The notes under the pieces: model-generated
The model's input: the letters and a program-made list of their open reading frames with translations, nothing else
The model's database searches: none
What the model was told of the DNA's origin: nothing
Position numbers and translations under genes: made by a program
DNA from: Hyphomicrobium sp.
GTDB taxonomy: Bacteria; Pseudomonadota; Alphaproteobacteria; Rhizobiales; Hyphomicrobiaceae
DNA length: 64,000 bases
Reading direction: 5' to 3'
Assembly: GCA_003987725.1 (NCBI GenBank)
Contig: RXJH01000004.1
Coordinates: 115,322 to 179,321 of the forward strand
Shown: piece after piece, positions 36,739-45,170 of the stretch
Numbering within the stretch: position 1 is the first letter of the stretch
How the letters are laid out: each line of letters starts with the position of its first letter

Positions 36739-36763
36739 AACGTACGGATGCTGGCGTGGTTCC
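36739..36763 (-). promoter_or_regulatory. EcfG-type promoter of the single-domain response regulator
   Basis: On the minus strand: GGAAC (36763-36759), 16 bases, CGTT (36742-36739), an exact consensus match 34 bases before ATG 36704. The HWE kinase gene ends only 31 bases upstream, so the regulator can be made with or without read-through. Confidence 0.75.
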
Positions 36764-36793
36764 GCGGGCGCTGGAAGTTCCGTGGTGAAAAGC

Positions 36794-38812
36794 TCAGGTT
36801 TTGATGGCGGCTTTCTGGGCGTGACCGACGTTTGCGAGAGGGCCGGTCAAGGTCCAGGTGAACTCTTCGGCGTTGCCATCAGCGCGAGCAGAAAGCTTCA
36901 GGCCTTGAGTCGAAAAGCGTTCCACCACCGACATGCCATAGCCTTTGGGGCCGTCGGTCAGGAACGGTGGACCTCCCGTTTCGCGCCACGAGATCAAAAT
37001 CGTCGTGGGGTCAGGCAATGTCCATTCGAGCTTCACTTCGCCGGTCGCCGCCGACAGCGCGCCGTGCTCGACGGCGTTAAGTGCAAGTTCCGTCAAAACC
37101 ATTCCTAGCGTTTGCGCTGCTTCCGGTGTCAGCATCACGGGCGGCCCCATGATGGCGACGCGGTCGGCGTCGGTTCGTGCAACCGCGCCGATTTCTGCCG
37201 CGGCCAACGTCGCGAAATCCACGCTTTGCCAATCAGACGCGACGATCAAGTCTTGTGATGCAGACAAGCCCGCTACGCGAAGCGTGAAATCCTTGAGGTG
37301 CGATTTGACATCGACGGCGTCGCGGGCCGTAAGCCTTGCCATAGCGAGGATCAGGGCGAGCAGGTTTTTCGAGCGATGGGAAACCTCGCGGAGAAGAGCG
37401 TCTGTGCGCGTGAGGCTGAGCTTCTGGTCAGTCACGTCATAGGCGACGCCGGCGAGTGCCGTGACTTTTCTTCCCACGGTCTCGGTCGGTGCGCCGCGCA
37501 CAGCAATCCAACGGGTATCTCTGTTGCGGCCCCGAATGCGAACTTCGACTGCCAGAGGTTTTTGGCCGGCGATCGCAGCGCCGATGGCCTTCAGCAAACG
37601 ACGGCGGTCGTGGCGTTCAACGCGGCGGAGAAGTTTGCGTGCGGGATGGTTATGCGCGTGATGGAGATCACTAAAAATTTCGGAAATTTCCGAATCCCAA
37701 TGGATGTTGCCGGTTTCGAGGTTCCACTCCCAAACTCCTACGTCCCCTGCGCTTAGAGCTTGACGAAGCCGCTGTTCCCCCAATTCGCGCGATTGGGGCT
37801 CCGCGCTCTGGCTGTTGAACGGCAATGTCATGCCTGCTGTGCGGTTTGCCGCCTGTTTCGTTGGACTTGATGATGGTGCCGGAGTGCCAGCATTGCGATC
37901 TCCTGAAGTGTTCCGCGTCAGCCACGTCGCGCTCGCAAATGATGCGACCGCCAACAATGAGGAAAGCGCTACAAAGGTTATCCAGTTTCCTTCCATATGC
38001 CGTGCAGCCGCTCTTTCTGGAATTTGAGCAGCAACTTTCCAGCCAAGTTGCGCGGTATCGGCGACCGCTTCCACGAGCTGTTCCTGATTCGATTCAATCG
38101 AGTTTGCCGCAAATGCCAGCTTTGGGCGGGCTTTCGCAATTGTATGGCCGCGCGGTCCGACCAGTGAGATCGACCATGGGCCGCCGGACGCAAAATTCTT
38201 GAGCGCCGAGGCGACGTATGTGGAAGGGATCCGCGCTTGCAGTAACACTGGCCGAGATTCATTCGATTGCGCCGCGACCCAAAGGTTAATCCCTTTGTCA
38301 GGTGCGTCGTCATAGGATGTGATTTGCGGCGCCATCGTCGATAGCGCCGTTTCCGCTGCGGAACGCGCCGTGCCGTCTAGGCCAATAATCAGGCTCGCAT
38401 CGAGCCCGCCTACGGGCGACAGCAGGTTGAGATTTTCACCTCTCGTAAAGATTACGATGCCCTTCCGGCCGAGTTCCGAGCGAATGCGATCGTCAATGTT
38501 TTCGGAGGTATTCCCGGCCGATGCGGTTGAAACCGGGGGAAGAGCCTTCAACGTGCGGAGCAGGGCTGCTATTTGATCGTCGAAAAAAGATGCGGCGAGG
38601 GTCGCGCGCGTATGGGCCTCTTCTTGGAGAATAGAAAGCTCGCGAGAATGTGCCGCGCGCATCAGATACGCAGCGAAACCCAGGGACGGGATGAGAATCC
38701 CCAGGCAAAGCAGGTAGGCCGCAATCCTGGTCGAAGGTGCGGGAATATTGATACGGCCTAGGGATTTGGCTTGCCGTGGCTGGCCTGCCGTCCCTGGTTT
38801 CTGAGTATTCAC
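36794..38812 (-). CDS. HWE-family sensor histidine kinase with PAS domain
   Basis: The product has 672 residues. A first membrane segment (AAYLLCLGILIPSLGFAAYLM, about 30-50) and a second near 285-305 (TFVALSSLLAVASFASATW) bracket a Cache-like periplasmic region. A PAS domain with PAC segment follows (about 360-475: LSAGDVGVWEWNLETG; DTRWIAVRGAP; YDVTDQ). The kinase core is HWE: REVSHRSKNLLALILAMARL, TELALNAVEHGAL, and the diagnostic ILISWRETGGPP. This family includes PhyK-type activators of PhyR. An EcfG-type site precedes it. Confidence 0.93.
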   Translation of the reverse strand: MNTQKPGTAGQPRQAKSLGRINIPAPSTRIAAYLLCLGILIPSLGFAAYLMRAAHSRELSILQEEAHTRATLAASFFDDQIAALLRTLKALPPVSTASAGNTSENIDDRIRSELGRKGIVIFTRGENLNLLSPVGGLDASLIIGLDGTARSAAETALSTMAPQITSYDDAPDKGINLWVAAQSNESRPVLLQARIPSTYVASALKNFASGGPWSISLVGPRGHTIAKARPKLAFAANSIESNQEQLVEAVADTAQLGWKVAAQIPERAAARHMEGNWITFVALSSLLAVASFASATWLTRNTSGDRNAGTPAPSSSPTKQAANRTAGMTLPFNSQSAEPQSRELGEQRLRQALSAGDVGVWEWNLETGNIHWDSEISEIFSDLHHAHNHPARKLLRRVERHDRRRLLKAIGAAIAGQKPLAVEVRIRGRNRDTRWIAVRGAPTETVGRKVTALAGVAYDVTDQKLSLTRTDALLREVSHRSKNLLALILAMARLTARDAVDVKSHLKDFTLRVAGLSASQDLIVASDWQSVDFATLAAAEIGAVARTDADRVAIMGPPVMLTPEAAQTLGMVLTELALNAVEHGALSAATGEVKLEWTLPDPTTILISWRETGGPPFLTDGPKGYGMSVVERFSTQGLKLSARADGNAEEFTWTLTGPLANVGHAQKAAIKT

Positions 38813-38863
38813 AATTAAGTCTTATCGTCCCCGAAGGAATGCAGAGAATCTCGCGTCAAATAA

Positions 38864-38888
38864 AATGCATGAGAGCCCGGAAGGTTCC
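38864..38888 (-). promoter_or_regulatory. EcfG-type promoter of the HWE kinase gene
   Basis: On the minus strand: GGAAC (38888-38884), 16 bases, CATT (38867-38864), the same -10 variant as upstream of nepR and also GGAAC-N18-TT. The ATG is at 38812, 51 bases downstream. Confidence 0.6.
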
Positions 38889-39015
38889 AATTTTATGCGG
38901 CTCGGACCATTTGCCGGTGCCTCTTTCTCGGGGATACCTTGCGGCAAGCGGGATTTGCCACGATGATGACACAAGAGCAGTGAAATCCTGATTGCTCAAA
39001 AGACGGCCGGAGGTC

Positions 39016-39387
39016 ATGACCGCTTCGAGACTCCGCATTAGGCTCGTTTGGCTCACGCTGTTTGCTTTCAGCGTGCAATTTTGCGTTGTCGCCTTCCATC
39101 ATCATCCCAGCCGCGAAGTTAACGCGCGGTCTATGGTCTCTTATGCGGGCCATTGCGTTCAAACGCATTCGAAGCCTTGCGCGCCTGCCAATGATGACCA
39201 TCACGACTGTGCGCTGTGCTGGTCCGTTGCAGTGGCCGCGACATCGCTGGTTCCATCGCTTTTCGATTTTCCTGTACCGTCTGAAATTGCCTTTGTTCAG
39301 CTTCAGGCGCCTCTCAGCTCTCAGAGCTGCATAGTTCGCTGCTACGAACTTCGCGCGCGTGGTCCGCCGCCAGTGCAAGCCGTCTGA
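39016..39387 (+). CDS. DUF2946-like membrane protein
   Basis: The product has 123 residues. An N-terminal hydrophobic segment (IRLVWLTLFAFSVQFCVVAF) ends in HHHPS, and the middle has HDCALCWSVAVAA, a His/Cys pattern typical of DUF2946-like proteins that sit beside metal transport genes. It is probably anchored in the inner membrane with the His/Cys part outside. ATG 39016 follows a GGAGG by only two bases; TTG 38992 is an alternative start. It precedes the zinc-type ABC cluster by about 150 bp. The metal and role are inferred. Confidence 0.65.
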   Translation: MTASRLRIRLVWLTLFAFSVQFCVVAFHHHPSREVNARSMVSYAGHCVQTHSKPCAPANDDHHDCALCWSVAVAATSLVPSLFDFPVPSEIAFVQLQAPLSSQSCIVRCYELRARGPPPVQAV

Positions 39388-39538
39388 GTCGCGAAGAGCG
39401 CTTGCGCGTCTTCGTTCAGCAAGAAATCCGCCTTTCGTGATCGGCTCAGTCGTGCGCGCTCCATGATCGCGCTTCGACGCCGCCGAGCTAACGCTGCGCG
39501 ATGTCGCGTGGCAGCACATTTTCCTATTGGAGAAAACG

Positions 39539-40114
39539 ATGTCGAAAGTACTTTCGGGTCTGGCCTCACTGGCGATTTTCGTTACGGTTCCCGCCCTTGC
39601 CGAAGAAGCGGCACACAGGCAACTCGGTCCGCACGTGCACGGGCAAGGCACGCTCGATATTGCCATCGACGGCAAGAAGATCGAGATGGAACTCGTGTCG
39701 CCGGGAATGGATATCGTCGGCTTCGAGCATGTCGCCTCGACCGACGACCAGAAAGCGGCCGTCGAAAAGGCCAAGGCGAAACTCGCCGATGTCCTGACCG
39801 TCTTCAAACTGCCGGCGGCGGCGAAATGCAAGGCGGAAGCGGCTAACGTCGAAAATCGCAAGGAAACGCACAAGCCGGGCGAAAAGGACGATGATGATGA
39901 CGACAAGCCGGGCGCACCGCAGCACTCCGAATTCCATGCCACCTACACGATCAGTTGCGAGGCGCCGGAAAATGTAACGGGACTTGAGACTGTCTATTTC
40001 ACCAACTTTGCGGGTGCGCAGCTTCTCAACGTCAACATCACGTCACCCAAGGGACAAACGCAGGCACAGATGACGCGAGACAAGCCGACGGTCGATCTGA
40101 CAGGCGTAATGTAG
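39539..40114 (+). CDS. DUF2796 / ZrgA-like periplasmic zinc-related protein
   Basis: The product has 191 residues. A signal peptide (MSKVLSGLASLAIFVTVPALA, cut before EEAAHRQ) sends it to the periplasm. The mature start HRQLGPHVHGQGTLDIAIDG is the DUF2796 hallmark, followed by SPGMDIVGFEH, a very acidic linker (EKDDDDDDKPG) and a C-terminal domain with one Cys. ZrgA-type members assist zinc uptake. ATG 39539 is chosen (GGAGAAAA just upstream); TTG 39527 is weaker. Two bases separate it from the ABC ATPase gene. Confidence 0.85.
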   Translation: MSKVLSGLASLAIFVTVPALAEEAAHRQLGPHVHGQGTLDIAIDGKKIEMELVSPGMDIVGFEHVASTDDQKAAVEKAKAKLADVLTVFKLPAAAKCKAEAANVENRKETHKPGEKDDDDDDKPGAPQHSEFHATYTISCEAPENVTGLETVYFTNFAGAQLLNVNITSPKGQTQAQMTRDKPTVDLTGVM

Positions 40115-40116
40115 CC

Positions 40117-40875
40117 ATGAACGAAACCATCGTGGCTCCGAGCCATACGCGGATAGAGGGCGAAAGCCCTCTTGACGCGGTTTCGTTCGAGAACGTGCGT
40201 TACTCCTGGCCTGGGGTCTCGCCGTTCTCCCTTGCGATCGAGAAGTTCTCGCTCGGGCGCGAGGAGAAGCTTTTGCTGCTGGGTCCGTCGGGAAGCGGCA
40301 AGAGTACATTCCTCAGCCTGCTTGCCGGTATCGTCGCGCCGAGCAAAGGGCGGATCGATGTGACCGGCACGGAGATGGCGAAGCTCAGCGGAGCCCGGCG
40401 CGACCGGTTTCGCGTCGATCACTTCGGCATCATCTTTCAGATGTTCAATCTGCTGCCATACGCCTCGCTCATCGACAATGTACTGCTACCGCTCCGGTTT
40501 TCGCGCACGCGGCGCGAGAATGCGCTTAGGGAAGGGCCGATCGACGAGGTGGCGCGAGACATGCTCGTGTCGCTTGGTCTCAACGAGACGGTCATTGACA
40601 CTGTCAAGGCAGCGAGCCTCAGCGTCGGGCAACAGCAGCGCGTTGCTGCTGCTCGTGCTCTGATCGGTGCGCCGCAAATTCTGGTCGCGGACGAGCCGAC
40701 GTCGGCACTCGACCGGAATACGGAAGAAGTGTTCCTGAAGCTCCTGTTTGCGCAAAGCGAGAAGGCCGGCACTAGCGTAATCATGGTCAGCCACGATGAA
40801 GGATTGGCACCGCATTTCGACCGCGTGGTGCGTCTTGACGATATTGCCGTCTCGTCGCGAGGTGCAACGAAATGA
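40117..40875 (+). CDS. ABC transporter ATP-binding protein (MacB/LolD-like)
   Basis: The product has 252 residues. Walker A LLLGPSGSGKSTFLSLL, signature SLSVGQQQRVAAARAL and Walker B ILVADEPTSALD are all complete, so it should hydrolyse ATP. The type is the LolD/MacB class that works with FtsX-like permeases, matching the gene that overlaps its end by four bases. Substrate is not told by the sequence; the ZrgA-like and DUF3299 neighbours point to metal handling at the envelope. Confidence 0.92.
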   Translation: MNETIVAPSHTRIEGESPLDAVSFENVRYSWPGVSPFSLAIEKFSLGREEKLLLLGPSGSGKSTFLSLLAGIVAPSKGRIDVTGTEMAKLSGARRDRFRVDHFGIIFQMFNLLPYASLIDNVLLPLRFSRTRRENALREGPIDEVARDMLVSLGLNETVIDTVKAASLSVGQQQRVAAARALIGAPQILVADEPTSALDRNTEEVFLKLLFAQSEKAGTSVIMVSHDEGLAPHFDRVVRLDDIAVSSRGATK

Positions 40876-42131
40876 TGATCTTTCGACTCGCGTTTCAATC
40901 GCTGCTCAACCGCTGGGTGACGGCGTGCCTCACGGTGCTGGCCATTGCCGTCAGTGTCATGCTGCTGCTCGGCGTCGAGAAAGTTCGTACCGGCGCGCGG
41001 CAGAGTTTTGCCGATACGATTTCGGGCACGGATCTGATCGTTGGCGCGCGCAGCGGCAGCCTTAACCTGCTGCTCTACTCCGTTTTTCGCATCGGTAACG
41101 CGACCAACAACGTGACGTGGAAGAGCTATCAGGACATCGCGAAGATGCCTGAGGTTTCCTGGATCGTGCCGTTGTCGCTCGGCGATAGCCATCACGGCTT
41201 TCGCGTGCTCGGCACGAATGCCGATTACTTCACACATTATAAGTTTCGCCACGGCCAGAGTATGACGTTTGCATCTGGCGGTCCGTTCACGGATCTCTTC
41301 GATGCTGTCATCGGGTCGGACGTTGCGGACGCGCTTGGTTACAAGGTCGGCGATAAGATCGTCGTCGCCCACGGCGTCGGGTCGATCTCGTTTGTCGAGC
41401 ATGGCGACAAGCCGTTCCGCGTTTCCGGCATTCTCGCAAAGACGGGCACGCCGATAGACCGGACCGTGCACGTCAGTCTCGAAGCGATCGAAGCCATCCA
41501 CATCGATTGGCAGAACGGCGCGCCCGTTCCGGGCGAAAGCATTTCGGCGGATCAGGTGCGCAAGATGGATCTCACGCCGCGCGCGATAACGGCGGCAATG
41601 GTCGGCCTCAACTCGAAGCTTGCGACGTTCAAAGTGCAACGGCGGATCAACGATTACCCGGAGGAGCCGCTTTCGGCGATCATGCCGGGTGTTGCCCTCC
41701 AGGAACTCTGGGGGCTCATCGGTACGGCCGAGACGGCTCTCTCCGTCGTTTCGGCGATGGTCGTCGCGACGGCGCTGCTCGGGATGGTGACTATGATCCT
41801 GACGACGCTTAATGAGCGACGGCGCGAGATGGCGATTTTGCGCTCGGTCGGCGCAACTCCGGCAACGGTGCTTGGGTTGCTCGCAGCAGAAGGCGGACTG
41901 TTGACGCTTGCGGGCGTTGTTGCGGGTACGCTTGGCCTCTATGCGGGGCTCGCTTTGCTGCGCCCCTATATCGATCATACGTATGGGCTGAGCCTTGCGA
42001 TCGATCCGCCGCGTGCAGACGAATGGTTGAAGCTCGGTCTGATCGTCGCTGCCGGGTTCGTTGCGGGATTGTTACCGGCGATCCGTGCGTACCGGCTGTC
42101 TCTGGCGGACGGCATGATGGTCAGAGTTTAA
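40872..42131 (+). CDS. FtsX-like ABC transporter permease (MacB type)
   Basis: The product has 419 residues. One N-terminal membrane helix (WVTACLTVLAIAVSVMLLLGV) is followed by a large periplasmic domain (about 50-280) and three C-terminal helices (VVSAMVVATALLGMVTMIL; LAGVVAGTLGLYAGLALL; LIVAAGFVAGLLPAI) in FtsX order, with the REMAILRSVGATPATVLG coupling motif between them. Such permeases often drive mechanical work or lipoprotein/metal-protein handling rather than import. Its start overlaps the ATPase gene (ATGA). Confidence 0.92.
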   Translation: MMIFRLAFQSLLNRWVTACLTVLAIAVSVMLLLGVEKVRTGARQSFADTISGTDLIVGARSGSLNLLLYSVFRIGNATNNVTWKSYQDIAKMPEVSWIVPLSLGDSHHGFRVLGTNADYFTHYKFRHGQSMTFASGGPFTDLFDAVIGSDVADALGYKVGDKIVVAHGVGSISFVEHGDKPFRVSGILAKTGTPIDRTVHVSLEAIEAIHIDWQNGAPVPGESISADQVRKMDLTPRAITAAMVGLNSKLATFKVQRRINDYPEEPLSAIMPGVALQELWGLIGTAETALSVVSAMVVATALLGMVTMILTTLNERRREMAILRSVGATPATVLGLLAAEGGLLTLAGVVAGTLGLYAGLALLRPYIDHTYGLSLAIDPPRADEWLKLGLIVAAGFVAGLLPAIRAYRLSLADGMMVRV

Positions 42132-42160
42132 GCAGTTTCATTTTTCGAAAGGATGCGGCT

Positions 42161-42739
42161 ATGGCATCGAAACGTTTTCTGGGTCTGTTCGTCTTACTCG
42201 CTCTCGCCGTTTCGGCGAGTGCGCCTTCAAACGTCGCTGCAGGTGCACCTCAGCAACTCAAGTGGGCCGATCTCATTCCGAAGAACGTGCCCACGCAGTC
42301 TTCGATGCAGTCGAAGACATTTTTCGGCGGTTCGGTGGCGCCGTCGACGTCGGATGCGGGTCCGCCTCCGCCGCCACTGCCCGAGGGCAACTTCATGTCC
42401 GTGAAGCGGCGACAGCCAGGAAGCGATCGCCCTCCCGCAATCGTGCAGGAACTTGACGGGAAAGACGTCGCTATCGGAGGCTATGTCGTGCCGCTCGACT
42501 TCGATGCGACGACGGTGAAGGAATTTCTTCTCGTTCCGTTCGTCGGTGCGTGCATCCACGTGCCGCCGCCGCCCGCCAATCAGATCATCTATGTGAAGGC
42601 GGAAAAGGGCTTCGACATCGGCGGGCCCTTCGATCCGGTCACGGTGACCGGCAAGATCAACACGAGCGAGGCTTTTACGGGCCTCGCGGATGCCGGGTAC
42701 ACGATCACCGCCGATAGCGTGGAGCCGCGGAAGGAATAG
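42161..42739 (+). CDS. Exported DUF3299 protein
   Basis: The product has 192 residues. A signal peptide (MASKRFLGLFVLLALAVSASA) is followed by LKWADLIPKN, a Pro-rich linker with PPPPPLPEG and the DUF3299 core IGGYVVPLDFDATTVKEFLL with FVGACIHVPPPPANQIIYV, in which a conserved Cys-His pair could bind metal. The family often lies beside ZrgA-like and FtsX genes, as here. ATG 42161 was chosen because the longer frame starts inside the permease gene. Function unknown. Confidence 0.86.
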   Translation: MASKRFLGLFVLLALAVSASAPSNVAAGAPQQLKWADLIPKNVPTQSSMQSKTFFGGSVAPSTSDAGPPPPPLPEGNFMSVKRRQPGSDRPPAIVQELDGKDVAIGGYVVPLDFDATTVKEFLLVPFVGACIHVPPPPANQIIYVKAEKGFDIGGPFDPVTVTGKINTSEAFTGLADAGYTITADSVEPRKE

Positions 42740-42897
42740 CTGCGACGAGGAGGCGTTCTCAACACTCGCCGACGGTGTGCGTCCTCGCATTTCGTGAGGC
42801 GGCGAGGGAAAAATTTCGCGTTATCGAGCCGGCTTGGATTTCCATTTTAACAGATTAGGGTCCCGCAGATTGGGGATTTCGACCGTTAAAACGTCTA

Positions 42898-42922
42898 ATA
42901 AGCTCAGCATTTCTTCTTCGTT
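42898..42922 (+). promoter_or_regulatory. Repeated sulfur-island element, copy A
   Basis: A 25-bp sequence beginning ATAAGCTCAGCATTTCTTCT and ending CGTT; it matches copy B (46635) at 24 of 25 positions. It ends 61 bases before the sbp ATG. Probably the promoter/operator of the sulfate genes, with CysB as the first candidate regulator. Confidence 0.65.
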
Positions 42923-42953
42923 CGTGGAGGCAAGGCCGGTCGATAGGTTTGCG

Positions 42954-42975
42954 CTCAGGTCAATTCCAACCTGAG
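42954..42975 (+). promoter_or_regulatory. Inverted repeat next to the sbp ribosome binding site
   Basis: CTCAGGT (42954-42960) and ACCTGAG (42969-42975) form a perfect seven-base stem around an eight-base loop, ending eight bases before the sbp ATG and partly covering its GAGAGG ribosome binding site. It could modulate translation or stabilise the mRNA end. Confidence 0.45.
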
Positions 42976-42983
42976 AGGTTCCC

Positions 42984-44018
42984 ATGTCGTTCCTTCCCCT
43001 GACGCGCAGATCGGCTATTGGAGCTGCTCTGGGCCTCGGTCTTGCCGGGCTTTCCGGCTATGCGTCGGCTGCAGAGATTACGCTGCTCAATGTTTCCTAC
43101 GATCCGACACGCGAACTCTATCAGGCATACAACGCGGCCTTCACCAAGTACTGGAAGGCGAAGACGGGCGATGACGTAACGATCAAGCAGTCGCACGGCG
43201 GCTCGGGCAAGCAGGCACGCTCGGTGATCGACGGTATTGATGCCGACGTCGTGACGCTGGCACTCGCGGCCGACGTCGATGCACTTCACAAGAATGGCGA
43301 TCTCATCAAGGCGGACTGGATCAAGCGGCTTCCGGATAACTCTGCGCCTTACACGTCGACGATTGTTTTCCTCGTTCGCAAGGGCAACCCGAAGGGAATC
43401 AAGGACTGGCCGGATCTCACGAAGGACGGCGTCGAGGTCGTGACGCCGAACCCGAAGACGTCGGGCGGCGCACGCTGGAACTATCTCGCAGCCTGGGGTT
43501 ATGCGCTAAAGCAGCCCGGCGGTAGCGACGCGACGGCGAAGGATTTCGTCGCCAAGATCTACAAGAACACCAAGGTTCTCGATTCTGGCGCCCGTGGTTC
43601 GACGACGACGTTCGTCGAGCGTGGCATCGGCGACGTGCTGATTGCATGGGAAAATGAAGCCTATCTCTCGCTCAAAGAGCTCGGCCCCGACAAGTTCGAG
43701 ATCGTTACGCCGTCGATTTCCATTCTCGCCGAGCCGAACGTTGCGGTCGTCGACAAGGTCGTCGACAAGCGTGGCACGCGGGCAGTTGCCGAGGAATATC
43801 TGAAGCACCTGTATAGCGAAGAAGGCCAGGAGATCGCGGCCAAGAACTTCTATCGTCCGCGCGACGAGAAGGTCGCTCAAAAGTACGCTGGCCAGTTCGG
43901 ACAGGTGAAGACATTCACCATCGATGATGTGTTCGGCGGCTGGACGAAGGCTCAGGCGGAGCACTTCAAGGACGGTGGCGTGTTCGATCAGATCTACGCG
44001 CCAGGGAACAAGAGCTGA
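42984..44018 (+). CDS. sbp: Periplasmic sulfate-binding protein
   Basis: The product has 344 residues. A signal peptide ([20 protein letters not shown]) is followed by [19 protein letters not shown], the standard start of Sbp/CysP, then [21 protein letters not shown] (the anion-binding loop), [20 protein letters not shown] and [25 protein letters not shown]. It captures sulfate or thiosulfate for the CysT/CysW/CysA transporter encoded 3.5 kb downstream rather than directly beside it. A shared upstream 25-bp element may co-regulate the two units. Confidence 0.95.
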   Translation: MSFLPLTRRSAIGAALGLGLAGLSGYASAAEITLLNVSYDPTRELYQAYNAAFTKYWKAKTGDDVTIKQSHGGSGKQARSVIDGIDADVVTLALAADVDALHKNGDLIKADWIKRLPDNSAPYTSTIVFLVRKGNPKGIKDWPDLTKDGVEVVTPNPKTSGGARWNYLAAWGYALKQPGGSDATAKDFVAKIYKNTKVLDSGARGSTTTFVERGIGDVLIAWENEAYLSLKELGPDKFEIVTPSISILAEPNVAVVDKVVDKRGTRAVAEEYLKHLYSEEGQEIAAKNFYRPRDEKVAQKYAGQFGQVKTFTIDDVFGGWTKAQAEHFKDGGVFDQIYAPGNKS

Positions 44019-44315
44019 ACCACTCGCTAGAAACTGAATTCGTGCGTCGCCCCTCTCTCGGCCGGGAGCTCCTCCTCCAGACCATTTCCGATGAGTAGGG
44101 CGGCGCACGGAGCAAGTTTATCGATCACTTCGTCACGGAATTCGAAACAATGCTGAAGTCAGAACAAGGTCGCGAAAGGTGTAGCGGGCCGTTCCGCTGT
44201 TAGCCGGACCGGGATCCGGAGCACCATCATCGGGTGGGCATTTATCTCCCACCCTTCAGGCCTGAGCAGACCATAGCCTGCGTCGTCGCAAGGCTCAGCA
44301 TCAAGGATGAATTCA

Positions 44316-45035
44316 ATGTCGACAACTCTCATCGTTCCGGGGCTTCGTTCGAGTGGCCCGACGCACTGGCAGACGTGGCTCGAGCGCCGGGTCAGCGGCA
44401 GCATTCGAGTCACACAGCGTGATTGGAACGATCCGCACCTGCCGGAATGGTCGGCGCGCATTCGTCGCGAAATTGCGCAGGCAACCGGACCAATTTTCAT
44501 TGCAGCCCACTCCTTCGGCGCGTTGGCTGCCGTCCAGGCCGCAAGCGATCACGCCGAGCGGATCACTGGCGCGCTTCTGGTTGCGCCGGCAGATCCCGAT
44601 GTCTTCGGTGTCGCTGAATTTCTGCCGGTGAAGCCCTTGGGATTCCCGGTCGTGGTCGTCGCAAGCCGCAACGATCCCTGGATGGCCTTCGACAAGGCGC
44701 GCCACTGGGCCAATTTCTGGCGGGCCGATTTCGTCGATCTCGGCGAAGCGGGACACATCAATGCTGACGCCGGCTTTGGACCGTGGCCCGAAGGCCTTGC
44801 ATTGCTTGAAAGATTGCGCCGCGCGGGAGAGTTCCGTTCTGCAGCGGAGCGGCTCGCGGCTTTGGATCTTTCCCAGGCACGGCCGTTGCAGCGGCATTGG
44901 CTGGCGCGACGACGGCAGGCACTTCGCGGTTCGCAGCCTCTCGATCATCGCGACATCGTTGGCGCGGCGGCGCTGCTCCGGGCAGCTGGTTGGACCGTCG
45001 GCGCGCCCGTTGTACCGGCCCGTGGTACAAGATAG
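44316..45035 (+). CDS. RBBP9/YdeN-family alpha/beta hydrolase
   Basis: The product has 239 residues. The fold begins TLIVPGLRSSGPTHWQTWLE; the nucleophile elbow is IAAHSFGALAAV (Ser), the acid lies in VVASRNDPWMAF and the base in EAGHINADAGFGPWPEGL, exactly as in RBBP9/YdeN serine hydrolases. About 50 residues beyond the usual end are low-complexity and Arg-rich. ATG 44316 has AAGGA eight bases upstream and is preferred over ATG 44307. It sits between the sulfate-binding protein and the porin, so a link to sulfur nutrition is plausible but unproven; the substrate is unknown. Confidence 0.85.
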   Translation: MSTTLIVPGLRSSGPTHWQTWLERRVSGSIRVTQRDWNDPHLPEWSARIRREIAQATGPIFIAAHSFGALAAVQAASDHAERITGALLVAPADPDVFGVAEFLPVKPLGFPVVVVASRNDPWMAFDKARHWANFWRADFVDLGEAGHINADAGFGPWPEGLALLERLRRAGEFRSAAERLAALDLSQARPLQRHWLARRRQALRGSQPLDHRDIVGAAALLRAAGWTVGAPVVPARGTR

Positions 45036-45122
45036 TCACTCTGCTATTGCGGAAATGCTCAGTCGAAGGAACAGTAGGTTGACACCTGGAGCGGATCATA
45101 AAAATATCGATGTAAATCAATG

Positions 45123-45152
45123 AACTAAACAGAAATATTTCTAACTAAACAG
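45123..45152 (+). promoter_or_regulatory. Direct repeats around a palindrome, upstream of the porin gene
   Basis: AACTAAACAG occurs at 45123-45132 and again at 45143-45152, exactly 20 bp apart, and the 12-bp palindrome AGAAATATTTCT (45131-45142) lies between. The arrangement, 19 bases before the porin ATG, looks like an operator, possibly for two dimers on one face of the DNA. Confidence 0.5.
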
Positions 45153-45170
45153 ACGGGGGTCTGAAATCAC

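Noticed and set aside
36757-36781. Second GGAAC on the minus strand before the lone receiver gene
   Set aside because: The base pattern 16-17 positions downstream (ACCA) does not fit; the site at 36763-36739 fits exactly.
45040-45075. A possible fourth, inverted copy of the sulfur 25-bp element (GCATTTC core)
   Set aside because: Only a central core of about ten bases matches, orientation and spacing differ from the other three copies, and chance is likely.
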